From a virus, in the IMG/VR virus record IMGVR_UViG_3300047564_005052, positions 1 to 45,098 of that record: a DNA stretch of 45,098 nt; one strand, 5' to 3'. Shown piece after piece: positions 35,501 to 43,760 of the stretch (position 1 is its first letter; each line of letters begins with the position of its first letter). Both the position numbers and the translations under genes were made by a program. The notes beneath the pieces were generated by a model, which saw only the letters and a program-made list of their open reading frames with translations, had not been told where the DNA came from and did not search any database.

Positions 35501-36347
35501 CATTTTGTACGTTTTCTGTCGGGTTCGAACTTCTTGTAATGTTATATATAGTTGAGTACATGTGAGGTGCCGCAAGCAAATGTTGCATTTGTACCTCATT
35601 CAATATTCCAAATTTAAATCCTTGGAATTCCAAATTGACTTGATAGTTCCCACTGAATGTGTTGAACCTTGCATTGAAACTTTTAAGATTTAGTTGGTAC
35701 CTAATTGCCTTACCAAAATATCCTTTTAATGTTAAGTAGAAAGGAGGGTATGGCATATTGAAAAATGCCGCATAAGGCGATTGGTCTCCCAAAGAAAATA
35801 ATGCCTTTCCTTGTACATCTTCCATTGTTATTGAAACAGTGGGTATGAACGAGCTCGTTATTTTTACCAAGATACTTGTTATACCTAACAGTCCATTATC
35901 AACACTACCATCTATTCCGTTGGATTTGATTCCCGATTTATTGTACGACTCTTTTCGATTTGGTGATTGAATTAGGGTTTCTGTCTTTTGATTAGCACCC
36001 ATTCCGTATTTACCATTAGGGTCTTTCGAGGTAGTATCTTTACCTGTCAATTCATCATAATATGTTGTGGCAAAGTAGTCTTTTTTGTTTGGCCCTAAAA
36101 AATTAATTTTTGCAATGGAAATTGTTCTACTTGTATCTTGTGGACTTCCTCCGACAGCAAGTTTTGTTCTTGGTAAGACCTCTGCTTCCAAGTTTGCATA
36201 CATAACCAAATTCTCATGGTCGACTAATCTTTCTTTAATATTACCTTGATAATCAATGGTTTTATTTGGGTCAACGATGATGATATTATCATAATCAAAT
36301 TCAACCAAAATATTTCCAGAATTATCAGGTTGTAAATTACCTACCAT
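29505..36347 (-). CDS. Giant baseplate hub-like protein with C-terminal IPT/TIG domain
   Basis: A 2280-residue protein. Residues about 150-260 hold PTVSITMEDVQGKALFSLGD, FYLTLKGYFGK and YQVNLEFQGFKFGIL, beta segments like those at the start of tail hub proteins. Residues about 1850-1905 (LGNAMIQPAMYFNLRNVPMF, YGPYLITDVEHTI, then TQFTGVRQ) match the closing beta domain of gp27/gpD-like hub proteins. Residues about 1965-2120 are a separate Cys-containing domain, unassigned. Residues about 2196-2280 form an IPT/TIG immunoglobulin-like domain (PTIINFNPTGS, ITLSGTNLIG). The length is several times that of T4 gp27 (391 aa), so several hub functions may be fused. Its ATG overlaps the LysM/gp53-like stop by 11 bases. 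Confidence 0.7.
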   Translation of the reverse strand: MVGNLQPDNSGNILVEFDYDNIIIVDPNKTIDYQGNIKERLVDHENLVMYANLEAEVLPRTKLAVGGSPQDTSRTISIAKINFLGPNKKDYFATTYYDELTGKDTTSKDPNGKYGMGANQKTETLIQSPNRKESYNKSGIKSNGIDGSVDNGLLGITSILVKITSSFIPTVSITMEDVQGKALFSLGDQSPYAAFFNMPYPPFYLTLKGYFGKAIRYQLNLKSFNARFNTFSGNYQVNLEFQGFKFGILNEVQMQHLLAAPHMYSTIYNITRSSNPTENVQNAAIATGNNAPQPLNTNNNQVVSSLVTEKGYEKIVEVYSEYKAKKLLPKDFPEITFYQLIDIIQTFETRILESFTEADVQPLTDCRDYKGNLKKYADQVLLANDSWFIQWVDPVPIILKNGGRVYTFKENSFNVTEKNTALEELKRIIGEYTETLANAGTLGKRGKFPIINPIKFDTIVISNFDTATVDLLKSAQEKGIFAQSVDSPEVENYKQQRKNLFTGYKQVDSSGKESIIFGPVFDFDGFLQKLQVMETSANRKQADYESLITTELSKKIEDPKQGIGFRPSIRNIVGIIMATTEGFLRLLDDVHTKAWSLRNDPIRKSVYTNQFSVKSSDLKGDEVQISTIDSTPLDDAKELVYPWPQFFVETNKDVEGRFQLTYLADPSVVGLTKADEYDKWPEVEFVEEYCKGLTQKFDIPVSQPPLDTSEQTNLININAIEYPQLDIAYRNKDELKFFYEIWERQFVTAYYTGLGRTPENRKTYLTTLLQDLESQNIELSLGVSTPYLNYKLKNYDITANNYLNLLKGFSNQGTGRSWQDFIRDFFVTPYLRTLTDKSFSILEVSELGPEPQKNLPNTNEQLRSVIEIDTEPNIMDTYPFINDTWCETNLVGYDQNKANKRYNTNAVLEVFEQRNVISNFNDLDNYNVKRPVTNFCYLYSNNPNKIVTNSLLINEFYNSTFPSDFPPTVGYTFTDSPARTAAGQRQLPIVTTTSMLNTPFFINSISKGVDNLRRSSQNPFKAAAYLFLNSLPLISLREKLKSTSTVTTTADIEIGLQNPIDDLNYMFASLKKYGAIHKLPYAWILKMGSIWHRYKTFKQTGGDILSDVWSSFNFVDQYDPITRNVAKTYSYVKNGQEQKIQLQSGYSQINNIEVGFYPKTINDFNVFYNGYDLFKDYTDDEIQSAVNRGMNVYNFPTSNISNVQNGSNSFNVKTWSVLIPANIEFSSTTLDCKTETKSIQEMYVMPSFGTYVNESEQALVNGNTLTQGYAFAGNPSVFNGSVRLFWAAPNFGYFDFEKIKKPKYDEYINVFKMEPGELSPFRFSEVENYMKIDDIFSVFEKKILDTFETEFLNFSKPATDLTTGFQLYGLDSNGVDNNSIYRNFQAFFSNMMKVPFNTSNVPNQTYFLNTINTQYENIQSKLASFLEYDVIFRYGNPTNYNKRIFDSYLYPQGLGQTFIDPIKFEPYVEGSLPSQGGTTTLQQSKTNYPKEWLELELEVGFSTIPQLVYKDNGSFITDFFIDNNIKFTVENIQLLSPLIKIYATQKLQKSSTVLGVKRQLEEYFAACKGIQDLFIDGVLNLIRKKLPNQSQVSETVKPSIIDGQQSKINFYEMFKSLNDKWVAGYDFETKTLFEDILFLDRASRNIGDILLVDIFDLKTMLTSAKENDNKTVQDLITSLMLKNKFNVMNLPAYVNFYNVQDVDGVTTRKPEGSLDFANNLWGTFLNVDYRESSPKLVGFFVGKPSNYPALPKNKYFRYRNDGFDFGIPPQVPLRENLSNKSEADYAKSNRCVGFNVDIGIKNQNVFYSFQVGQDNGKATSESVQQTLNTININSGTQTATQNTSLYNFYLQRTYPCTVESLGNAMIQPAMYFNLRNVPMFYGPYLITDVEHTISPGVFQTQFTGVRQGIFDLPQIDKYLQSINQNLLTRIETVIRNKVQKTPPISTTNNQTATNNSSNNNNTSSTLGACDLTVNQLYLQDGFVNIPTVVTKITKEEMIKVINSVLTERTGSVDPILQRAFYVYSYISSQIDNGQIVGYNNNYCNKINLTNDYKSNYKSFFDKTYCCVDVADNTVPFANFDSTFRYFDFLNSRMEKNKKRIVQEGLNKYFYCFFNPSGTSVNTYNTLLSSNTSSVKIDSDRMKEALNDMNKLATITNLNISQMTTEEINKIVDGTITTANTSTGTNPQNNLNTQDDTKETCEKPTIINFNPTGSTEIVPITLSGTNLIGKTMVYLNGSGTTINENTQTKIVFVPQYKSGGKIKVVTTGGEAQSTTDFTFLP

Positions 36348-36660
36348 AATAATAAAAATAATTTTCTAACGCACCTTTATATTCTTGTAAGGATGCTACT
36401 AAAGGATATGGAATTGTCAATATAGCCCCGTCATATATATTTGTTTCCAATCCACCAAACTCAGGATTTGCTTGTAATATTAACCAACCAAAATACGGTG
36501 TCCCGTAAAATTCCTGTGAAACTTTATCAAGCCTACTTCTAGCAACTTTATATATATAACTTTTGTCCGAAGTCTTTCTAGGAAGAAAAACAAAAGGTAC
36601 TACGGTTTGTTGTCCGTTTATCAAAAATTCATCATATCTATTGTAATATCCGAATGCCAT
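36337..36660 (-). CDS. LysM-like baseplate protein, gp53-like
   Basis: A 107-residue protein. Residues about 38-88 (ARSRLDKVSQEFYGTPYFGW, ILQANPEF, then GAILTIP) follow the LysM-type pattern D-x-(I/V)-x-x-x-(F/Y)-YG...W..I...NP....G..L.IP seen in gp53/gpX-like baseplate proteins. In phages this fold binds other tail proteins more often than peptidoglycan. The ATG shares its A with the upstream stop (TAATG), and the next gene overlaps it by 11 bases, so all three baseplate genes are coupled. Confidence 0.8.
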   Translation of the reverse strand: MAFGYYNRYDEFLINGQQTVVPFVFLPRKTSDKSYIYKVARSRLDKVSQEFYGTPYFGWLILQANPEFGGLETNIYDGAILTIPYPLVASLQEYKGALENYFYYYGR

Positions 36661-39600
36661 TAGTTAAGTTTTGATTTACTTATATATATTGAGCCCGAAG
36701 GTCCTGATGCAGCATCATTAAAGGTTTCTGTGTTTGTGTTGTTATTTGTGCTTCCTCCGAGTGATACTATGTAATCATTACGGGCTTCTTTATATGTGTC
36801 CTCTGTTGCATCAGGTAAATTTGAATATTTCAATTTTCTTTCCGTTGTTTTGTTTATTGCCGTATAGTTAAGATAATCTCTTAACTGTCCTCTTTCAATA
36901 CTATCCAAGAATGATTGGGCATCTTTATTTTCGGTTACAAATATAGGCTTACAATATCCAATCCAATAATCGTCAACTATTTTAGAAAGCTCAGGATTAC
37001 TGTTTTCCATTAAAGATGGGTTAGACAATACATCTGCAATCAAAGAATCTTTGAAAGACTGATATTTTTTATCATCAACTATATCTTGATTCAGAATCAT
37101 ATACTGAAATTTCACCGAGAGTTCATCAGGAAAATTGCTTTGAGAAACGGGTGTGAAAGGTGTTGTAACTGAAAATTTGTTATTCGCTGGTTGAACCAAT
37201 ATATTTTTTGATTCTTTTCCTGAAGAAGTTGTGAAATTTAATTCTTTAGTAGTTTCTATATAATACTTTTTTAAATTTTCTTCAGTTTTATTTTTGTCTT
37301 CAATCAACGTGTTTAGGCTATTTCCTGTTGTATAATAAACAAATGTTTCTCCTTTTTTGTTTTGCAATCCATCTGTTCCAGAATTATTTCCAAAAGTTAT
37401 AATCAAAAGTCGTTGTAAATCTTTGTAATATTTTTGTTGAACAAGAACCACATCTTGGACAATTTTGGATAGAGAGTTTTCAAATCCATTTTGTTTTTGA
37501 GTTATTAAGTTAAGATAATTTTGTTTGATTTGTCTTATAGCCTTAACCGAGATGTTTTTGTTATTCATTATAAAATTCAAAAACTTGTCTATGTCATTTA
37601 CTATTTGATAGTTATATTCTGAGAATATCTCTTTTATATTCTGTTGATATTGTAGAGGTTTACCAATAAAATATTCAGTGTCCGTTCCATTTGGAGGAAT
37701 ACTACCTTTAGTGTATCCTCTTCCATATGTCCAAAGTTGTCTAATACCTTCATTGTATTGAGAAAGTACTTCTTTGTTTTTATTAAACACACTATTAAAA
37801 TAAGTTTGAGTTTCATCAACAAATGAAGATATAAATGTATTATATGAAACTTCTCCTGTTGTTCCGCTTTCTGCATTTACAGATGTCAATACCTCACCAA
37901 TAAATGAATTATTGTTTTGACCATTATTATTTTGTGTTTTATTATCTGCAGGAGTTTCAGTGATTGGATTTAGTTCTTGAAAATCTTTATCATATTTATT
38001 CAGACTGAAATCTGTTACATCTGCTCTATCATCATATACTTCGGTATTTGCATAGTAATTGAAAGACAGAGCGTTCTGAATTCTATCAATCGCTTCTTTA
38101 ATACCACTTCCTCCAACAAATTTGAATGAAAGAGTAACATTCGCAATCATTGGTTGTATACCTACACCTTCAGGATTCAAATCCAAATTTTCATACTGAA
38201 TCTGTAAACTATCGGGAATTATCTTTGTGTTGAAAAAGTCACCAACTCTAAGAACAAGTACTGGTGGTGCACCAAATGATGTGTTCACTGCGTTGTTGTA
38301 TTCTAATGTTTCGGTTCCGTTGACTGACCTTACGGTGGGTATTGTTTCACCAGGTCTCATACATTGTTGTAAAAAAGTAAGTCTTGAGTTCAAACCTTCA
38401 GGTGTTGTTGAGTGAAAGGCCGGATTAAAAAATTTAAGTTTGTCTCTAAGGTTGTCATACACCATTGGTGTATCTTCCTTTATAGACTCGAAGTAATCAC
38501 ACTCTGTCATCATAAGTCTCAAAACTCTTTTGGTTATATTGTTTCTAAATCGTGTTCTGTCGACAAATGCAGTTACTGGAATTTGTGTTTGCTGAAATTG
38601 TTGGACAAAAACGGGTTCTTCAGATGCTGTTGAGTTTGCAGATAAATTTGCTTTCAAGTCGATAGATTTGATTCTAACACTTCTACAAGCCATAGCATTC
38701 ACGGTGTTCACTTCATTCGAAGGAGCTTCTGAGTCTTTCTGCCCACATGTATATGTATCTCCAAATTTTGTTCCTTCTTTGACTTGGGCGGTACTTTCAC
38801 CTTCTGCTTGTTCTTTGAAATTTACTGTGAAATTTGGAATTTTACTCAATTTAGGCTTTGCAGTTATATTTGGTATATAATTATTGATATATTCTTTGAC
38901 AGATTCTACTCTATTTTGAGATAAAGCCTGATTAGTATTTTGACCGCCGAGAGCCGAAGTTGTTCCAACTAAATTAAAATTTACTGATGAAATAGTACCA
39001 TTAACCGCTAATTCATATATCTTATTTAGTTGTTGATTAATAAAAGAAAAATTTTGTTCAATTACATTATTAAAAAATACCGCAACTTGGTCCCTACTAC
39101 TGCTTGGGTTGGTTGTTGTTGGTGCATTATTAATGACATCGTTCTTCTCGTTTATGTACTGATTGTAGTAAATACTGTATGGTGAGATAGATGAGCCTTG
39201 AGGTGAATTATTGTTAAAGTAAAACCCTAATCCCGCAATATCATTTTTTATTGCATCCAAACTTAAATTAGGTGATTCTGCCACATTTTTATCTGCATTT
39301 GTTGTTGAGTCGTTTCCAGATGCTAATTCTTTTTGTGTCCATACAACTTGTTCCACATTTAGTTGCCCAAGTTCAATTTCTTTTTGAATTATATATAAAT
39401 CATTTGGGTTAGCTAATGGATATTTTTTTACCAACTCGTACAAGTCATATTTCAAACATCCAGCAAAAAATGAATCGATTGTGGAGTTTATTTTTTCTCT
39501 ACTTTCTCCGTCGTTAATAACTTTATTAACAATTAAATTCAAAACCGATGGATGGTCGACAACTATTTTCCAAGAAAGTGAACCTGTTCTACTTGTATTA

Positions 39601-41633
39601 CTATACGTATAAATTGGTTCAGGTCTTCCAATAAAATTTGAGTCTTTCCATGATGCGCTTGTATTTTCACTAAATGTTAGTCCATAGGGAGGAAACCACA
39701 TAACTCTACCTTTGTTCGGTCCTCTTTCGCATATTGGTAAATCAGCCCAAGTGAATCCAGGTTTGCTAGATGTCCTCCATGCCAAATTTTCCAATGAAAA
39801 CATGTATTTTTTAGCATATCCGTCTGTGTCAGGATTGCCAACTAAATTTGTAGAATCAGCTGTACTATTCTTTTTGTTTGGATATATGTTTAAGTTGTAT
39901 GTGCTATCCAAAACTGAAGAAGATATTCTTCTATTTTGGGTGGTCATACCTTGTGATTTTTGTAAATCATTGTATTGCAAATAGGGTAAATCTTTAGAAA
40001 ATACTCTGCAATATTCCACACCACCCTCAACAGTTTTGTTTTCAGTGTTATATGTGTAACTTAATACTCTTGAACCTTTGGTTAGTTCTTTATATCCATC
40101 ATTAAAAACTTTGGATACTTGGTCAATCGCATTTCCAACATGTTGTAATCTCCTACCTCCAGATTTAGGTGCACTATCTATTAACCTTTGTGTGTTGTCA
40201 AGTATCGAGTTGTTTTTGAATTGTATTTTTGTAGAGGTTGTTGTTCCAAACGATGATGGTGATTGTACTGGTTCAGAAGATGAAGTTTGTCCTCCTATAC
40301 CGACTTTTTTCCCTGCATTCGATTCTGTACCAGGAGAAATCCATGTAAGTCCTCCCTCAATACCTCCTCCGTTGGTATATGCAAGACCGTTTGCACCTAA
40401 TCTTACCTCTCTACTTGGTCCTTCATAAAGTTGTGCCAACTCACTTGGTCCATAAACCGCACTTTGTTGTTCTTGTCCGAAGCTATTGTTTGGTAGGTCT
40501 CCCGAAGGTGAGAATACTCTTGATGGTTCTGAAGTTGTGGAACCTATATAGAAATTACTATTGTTTTCATTTGTACCGACAATAGCTCCTAATAATCTAT
40601 CAAACACACCACGAGAATATCCTGGTTTGTATCTGTTGTAGTCCAAATTACCAAATAATCTAGACTTTTGTCCTCCTCCTGTATTATCTAAAAATAGTTG
40701 TGAACCCGACCTATTCGTGCCCAAAAGAGAATTAACAAACTTACCAACCGCACTTTTTCTAAAAGCGTTATTTAGTTGTTGAATAGTTACAGGTTGTCCT
40801 GAGTTGATTGATGGGTCAAAATAAGAACCTGGTATGGTTGATACAGGTATTATTGTGCCGGCCAGTCTTAATGCAAAATCTGTCGCAGCAAGAATTGGAT
40901 TGGCCGGGGAAGTAATTCTGTAATTTGGTTCTATGAGAGGTACTCTGCCTGTTGCTAAACTCAATATATCAGTACCCCCTCTAACATTGAAAGCGTTAAT
41001 TCTTCCTATCGTATTGATTCTGATTTCCGCGGCTATTCTTTCTTCGAACCCTTTTCTTAAAAGGTCTGCGCCCAATCTAGCAATATATGAATCTTGACTA
41101 AGTAATCCATCACTACCTACAGGGTCTCTCGACAAAAGAATACTTACGTTTCTATAGTAGGATGGTACAAATTGTAGTGGGTAATATGGTTGTCCATTAG
41201 GTAATCTATTACCGTCTCTTATTACAGTTTCAAGAGAAGAAACCGCTTCTGCGCCATCAAATATATTAACTCCATCTGCATAAGGGTTGAGTGGTCTGTA
41301 TTTCCTAGCTTCTTGTTTTCCTTCCTCAACAATATTGGCATCTTGGTAGCCATATTCGCCTTCATTAGATTTAGTATTTAGTAAAGCACCAGGGTCGGGG
41401 ACTTGTTTGTATCCTCCTTCCGCACCGTACTGATTAACCTTGTATAAATCTTTTGAAAATAAGGGTTCGTCTATAAGAGTGTCGGGCGAATCAACTACAG
41501 AATAGTTTGATATAGGTGCATCATAATCTATGGGTGCACTAACTTTGCTAGGTGATTTGGGATAAGGAACCAAATTCCTAACAATAAGTTTTTTCCTAAA
41601 ACTTTCTGATGATACTAGTAGTGGGCTAGCCAT
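36660..41633 (-). CDS. Giant baseplate protein with an OmpA-like patch
   Basis: A 1657-residue protein. The first 130 residues are Pro/Tyr-rich and extended. Residues about 250-300 include a hydrophobic helix (LAATDFALRLAGTIIPVST). Around residues 640-700 there is WFPPYGLTFSENTSASWK and YTYSNTSRTGSLSWKIVVDH, a tail-core-like beta segment. Residues about 880-915 (VNFNLVGTTSALGGQNTNQALSQNRVESVKEYI region) resemble an OmpA-C motif. Residues near 1140-1220 (VLRVGDFFNTKIIPDSLQIQ, MIANVTLSFKFVGGSG) look like a tail-tube or hub beta domain. The C-terminal 400 residues are mostly helical. A CTATTTAT motif is 13 nt before ATG. Function as baseplate hub or tube initiator is inferred. Confidence 0.6.
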   Translation of the reverse strand: MASPLLVSSESFRKKLIVRNLVPYPKSPSKVSAPIDYDAPISNYSVVDSPDTLIDEPLFSKDLYKVNQYGAEGGYKQVPDPGALLNTKSNEGEYGYQDANIVEEGKQEARKYRPLNPYADGVNIFDGAEAVSSLETVIRDGNRLPNGQPYYPLQFVPSYYRNVSILLSRDPVGSDGLLSQDSYIARLGADLLRKGFEERIAAEIRINTIGRINAFNVRGGTDILSLATGRVPLIEPNYRITSPANPILAATDFALRLAGTIIPVSTIPGSYFDPSINSGQPVTIQQLNNAFRKSAVGKFVNSLLGTNRSGSQLFLDNTGGGQKSRLFGNLDYNRYKPGYSRGVFDRLLGAIVGTNENNSNFYIGSTTSEPSRVFSPSGDLPNNSFGQEQQSAVYGPSELAQLYEGPSREVRLGANGLAYTNGGGIEGGLTWISPGTESNAGKKVGIGGQTSSSEPVQSPSSFGTTTSTKIQFKNNSILDNTQRLIDSAPKSGGRRLQHVGNAIDQVSKVFNDGYKELTKGSRVLSYTYNTENKTVEGGVEYCRVFSKDLPYLQYNDLQKSQGMTTQNRRISSSVLDSTYNLNIYPNKKNSTADSTNLVGNPDTDGYAKKYMFSLENLAWRTSSKPGFTWADLPICERGPNKGRVMWFPPYGLTFSENTSASWKDSNFIGRPEPIYTYSNTSRTGSLSWKIVVDHPSVLNLIVNKVINDGESREKINSTIDSFFAGCLKYDLYELVKKYPLANPNDLYIIQKEIELGQLNVEQVVWTQKELASGNDSTTNADKNVAESPNLSLDAIKNDIAGLGFYFNNNSPQGSSISPYSIYYNQYINEKNDVINNAPTTTNPSSSRDQVAVFFNNVIEQNFSFINQQLNKIYELAVNGTISSVNFNLVGTTSALGGQNTNQALSQNRVESVKEYINNYIPNITAKPKLSKIPNFTVNFKEQAEGESTAQVKEGTKFGDTYTCGQKDSEAPSNEVNTVNAMACRSVRIKSIDLKANLSANSTASEEPVFVQQFQQTQIPVTAFVDRTRFRNNITKRVLRLMMTECDYFESIKEDTPMVYDNLRDKLKFFNPAFHSTTPEGLNSRLTFLQQCMRPGETIPTVRSVNGTETLEYNNAVNTSFGAPPVLVLRVGDFFNTKIIPDSLQIQYENLDLNPEGVGIQPMIANVTLSFKFVGGSGIKEAIDRIQNALSFNYYANTEVYDDRADVTDFSLNKYDKDFQELNPITETPADNKTQNNNGQNNNSFIGEVLTSVNAESGTTGEVSYNTFISSFVDETQTYFNSVFNKNKEVLSQYNEGIRQLWTYGRGYTKGSIPPNGTDTEYFIGKPLQYQQNIKEIFSEYNYQIVNDIDKFLNFIMNNKNISVKAIRQIKQNYLNLITQKQNGFENSLSKIVQDVVLVQQKYYKDLQRLLIITFGNNSGTDGLQNKKGETFVYYTTGNSLNTLIEDKNKTEENLKKYYIETTKELNFTTSSGKESKNILVQPANNKFSVTTPFTPVSQSNFPDELSVKFQYMILNQDIVDDKKYQSFKDSLIADVLSNPSLMENSNPELSKIVDDYWIGYCKPIFVTENKDAQSFLDSIERGQLRDYLNYTAINKTTERKLKYSNLPDATEDTYKEARNDYIVSLGGSTNNNTNTETFNDAASGPSGSIYISKSKLN

Positions 41634-41646
41634 TTATACTTTTTTA

Positions 41647-41654
41647 ATAAATAG
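41647..41654 (-). promoter_or_regulatory. CTATTTAT motif, candidate late promoter element
   Basis: Coding-strand CTATTTAT in the 36-nt gap before the 1657-residue baseplate gene, 13 nt from its ATG, in AT-rich sequence. Confidence 0.4.
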
Positions 41655-41669
41655 CCTATTGTAATTTTT

Positions 41670-43589
41670 TTATCTTTTCGGCATATAATCACCGTCTACC
41701 TTATTTACCCCTTGTTTGATAATTTTGAACAATTCCTCATCAAATTGAGCAACAAATTTTTTCCTGTCCATTTCTGGCATGGTTGACAACATTTTTACAA
41801 GTTCAGGACTTCCTGTGAGTTCTATCTTTGTTATTTGTCCTCCAGTTACATTTACATCTATTTTGTTTGGCATCAATCCCTGTTGTGTAAACTGTCTTCC
41901 TTGAATTCCAGTTGAATAATATTGAGTTAATGACTGATTATTTATTATCTGACTTATCCTTTGTTCCGCTTGTTTAAGTTCTCGTTGAGCTCTTCTTTGT
42001 TCTTGGTTTCTTTTTTTCATCTCATCGGTCATTTCCGCACCCGAAATCATTGGTTGATTTTTCATTAACTCATTAATTTTTGCCGCCTCATCTTTTATCA
42101 TATTTAACATTTTGGGAAAATCAGTAGCGCTAGTTGGGATTCCTCCTGCTCTTTCTTTGGCTTCTTTTGCAACCTGTTCACCCAAAGTTTCGAGTGATTT
42201 TTCCAAGTCTTTTATAGCATTATCGTCACCTTTAATTAAACTTTCAACGCTTTCTTTAACCCCACGAAACAACGCATTTGACTTTTCTCTAGAACCCTCT
42301 GTTGTGATTCCTGTTTGGTCAGCGGCAGTTTTGGTTACTGCATATCCTAATCTTCTTAATGTTTCCTGAAGTTCTATTACAGTTTTTCCTGAGGCAAGAC
42401 CAAGTGTTAATCTATCCTTTATTGATGCAATATTTGTATTCATCAATGTTTGTGTATCTAATTGACTTCTCTGAATTTCCTCCAAAGTTTTGGGTGCTCC
42501 TTTCTGTAATTCAATAAGTGTTTCAATTTGGTCGTTAGACAGTTTTTGTAATTCAACCGATTTTCTACTTCCGTCGTCTTGAAGCATATCAATTACATAC
42601 TTTCCTTCTTTATCCATCCTCGCTAAGTTGGCAAGTAACATTTTGTCTTCCTCGGATTCGAATTGGAAATCAGGTTTTATCATCTCTAATTTCCTTTGAA
42701 CGTCTGCAGCATTAAGTGATAATTTCATAAGTTCTTCACTACTCATACCTGCTTGGTCCGCAATTTCTCTCAACATTAACTTACCGTAAGGTGTAATTTC
42801 AAATCTTTTTGTTTGCTCATTGAATTCACTATATTGTGCGGTCATTTCAACCAAAGCATCTTGTAGTCCTTCAGGGTCCATAAGTGATTTATACATTAAC
42901 TCAAATGGGTCTGTTAAAGTTCCAACTGACACACCTAATCTTTGGAACGCGCTCGAAAGTTCTATTGCCTTCTCAGGTTTAAGTGCGTTTTCCGCTAATT
43001 GGAAGACTTGGTTCATGTCGAATTTGAGGACTGTGGCTTTAGTAGCCATCCTTGTCAATCCTTCAACACCATCTTGAAAATTAAATTGATTCATTTTGCT
43101 CATGTATTGAAACGTGGTGTCCATAACTTGTACAAGGTTTGCACCTACGTTTCTAACATAACCTATGGCATTTTCTAATTCGGGTCCTATTCTTGAGAAT
43201 TGTACTCCTATTGATTGAAAATCTTCTACCATACTATCCACTGTCCTACCCATAACTTGGCTTGCGGATAATAAACTTTTAATATCATCTGTGCTTGCTA
43301 TTACATTTCTTCTTGTGGCAACGGAAATTGCTTCAAAAGCCTGTGCAGCATCTTCGAATTTTAAACCTAAGAGAGCCGCTTCGGGTGTTGCATCTGCAAG
43401 AGCAACTTTGAGCTCTGCAACTCTTTCTCTGGTCATTCCAAACAGGTAATTAACACTTCTAGCCCTACCCTCTAATTCCTTCATTACATGTTTGACACCA
43501 TCTAGTCCAAGACCTTGGCCTTCTTTATTTTCATTATCTACTGTACCTTTAGTTGTGAAGGCTTTTATAAAACTTTCTAAAACATCCAT
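41670..43589 (-). CDS. Tail tape-measure-like protein
   Basis: A 639-residue, largely helical protein. Residues about 60-200 have the alternation typical of phage tape measure N-terminal regions (ATRRNVIASTDDIKSLLSAS, VMGRTVDSMVEDFQSIGVQF). The middle is helical and charged; residues about 500-550 are a predicted coiled coil (EMTDEMKKRNQEQRRAQREL). Length is near T4 gp29 (590 aa); at about 1.5 angstroms per residue it would set a tail of about 95 nm. It lies after tail tube and gp26-like/chaperone genes, the expected place for a tape measure gene. It starts 18 nt after the concealed frameshift ORF. Confidence 0.78.
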   Translation of the reverse strand: MDVLESFIKAFTTKGTVDNENKEGQGLGLDGVKHVMKELEGRARSVNYLFGMTRERVAELKVALADATPEAALLGLKFEDAAQAFEAISVATRRNVIASTDDIKSLLSASQVMGRTVDSMVEDFQSIGVQFSRIGPELENAIGYVRNVGANLVQVMDTTFQYMSKMNQFNFQDGVEGLTRMATKATVLKFDMNQVFQLAENALKPEKAIELSSAFQRLGVSVGTLTDPFELMYKSLMDPEGLQDALVEMTAQYSEFNEQTKRFEITPYGKLMLREIADQAGMSSEELMKLSLNAADVQRKLEMIKPDFQFESEEDKMLLANLARMDKEGKYVIDMLQDDGSRKSVELQKLSNDQIETLIELQKGAPKTLEEIQRSQLDTQTLMNTNIASIKDRLTLGLASGKTVIELQETLRRLGYAVTKTAADQTGITTEGSREKSNALFRGVKESVESLIKGDDNAIKDLEKSLETLGEQVAKEAKERAGGIPTSATDFPKMLNMIKDEAAKINELMKNQPMISGAEMTDEMKKRNQEQRRAQRELKQAEQRISQIINNQSLTQYYSTGIQGRQFTQQGLMPNKIDVNVTGGQITKIELTGSPELVKMLSTMPEMDRKKFVAQFDEELFKIIKQGVNKVDGDYMPKR

Positions 43590-43593
43590 AAAA

Positions 43594-43601
43594 ATAAATA
43601 G
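43594..43601 (-). promoter_or_regulatory. CTATTTAT motif, candidate late promoter element
   Basis: Coding-strand CTATTTAT in the short gap before the tape measure ATG (43589), only four nt away, so if it is a promoter the transcript would be leaderless; a translation role is equally possible. Confidence 0.3.
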
Positions 43602-43607
43602 GGTGAA

Positions 43608-43760
43608 TTATACTTTCTTATTGAGTTCTATCCACTTGTCGAGCAAATATTTCCTAACGAAAATTGGCATTTTCATAAAGTCTTCCCATGAGACTTTTAA
43701 TAGAGTAGATAAATAATAAAATTCGTCTAGTTGTCCAACCCTATAATCAGAAGAAAGGAC
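43608..43760 (-). CDS. Out-of-frame extension of the gp26-like gene (tail assembly chaperone T-like), probably made by +1 frameshift
   Basis: After the slippery TTT TTT C, the +1 frame continues for 50 codons to a TAA at 43608: it contains GQLDEFYYLSTLLKVSWEDF and then MPIFVRKYLLDKWIELN. This pattern (a helix, a Trp/Glu, then MP-x-x-x-R-x-x-L-x-x-x-W) resembles the T part of frameshifted tail assembly chaperones. The frame has no ATG or GTG upstream of this region; only TTG codons at 43771 and further are available. The fused product would be about 293 residues (243 plus 50). The frame ends 18 nt before the tape measure ATG, the place where G/GT-type chaperones sit. A sequencing indel or a TTG start are the alternatives. 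Confidence 0.6.
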   Translation of the reverse strand, partial: VLSSDYRVGQLDEFYYLSTLLKVSWEDFMKMPIFVRKYLLDKWIELNKKV

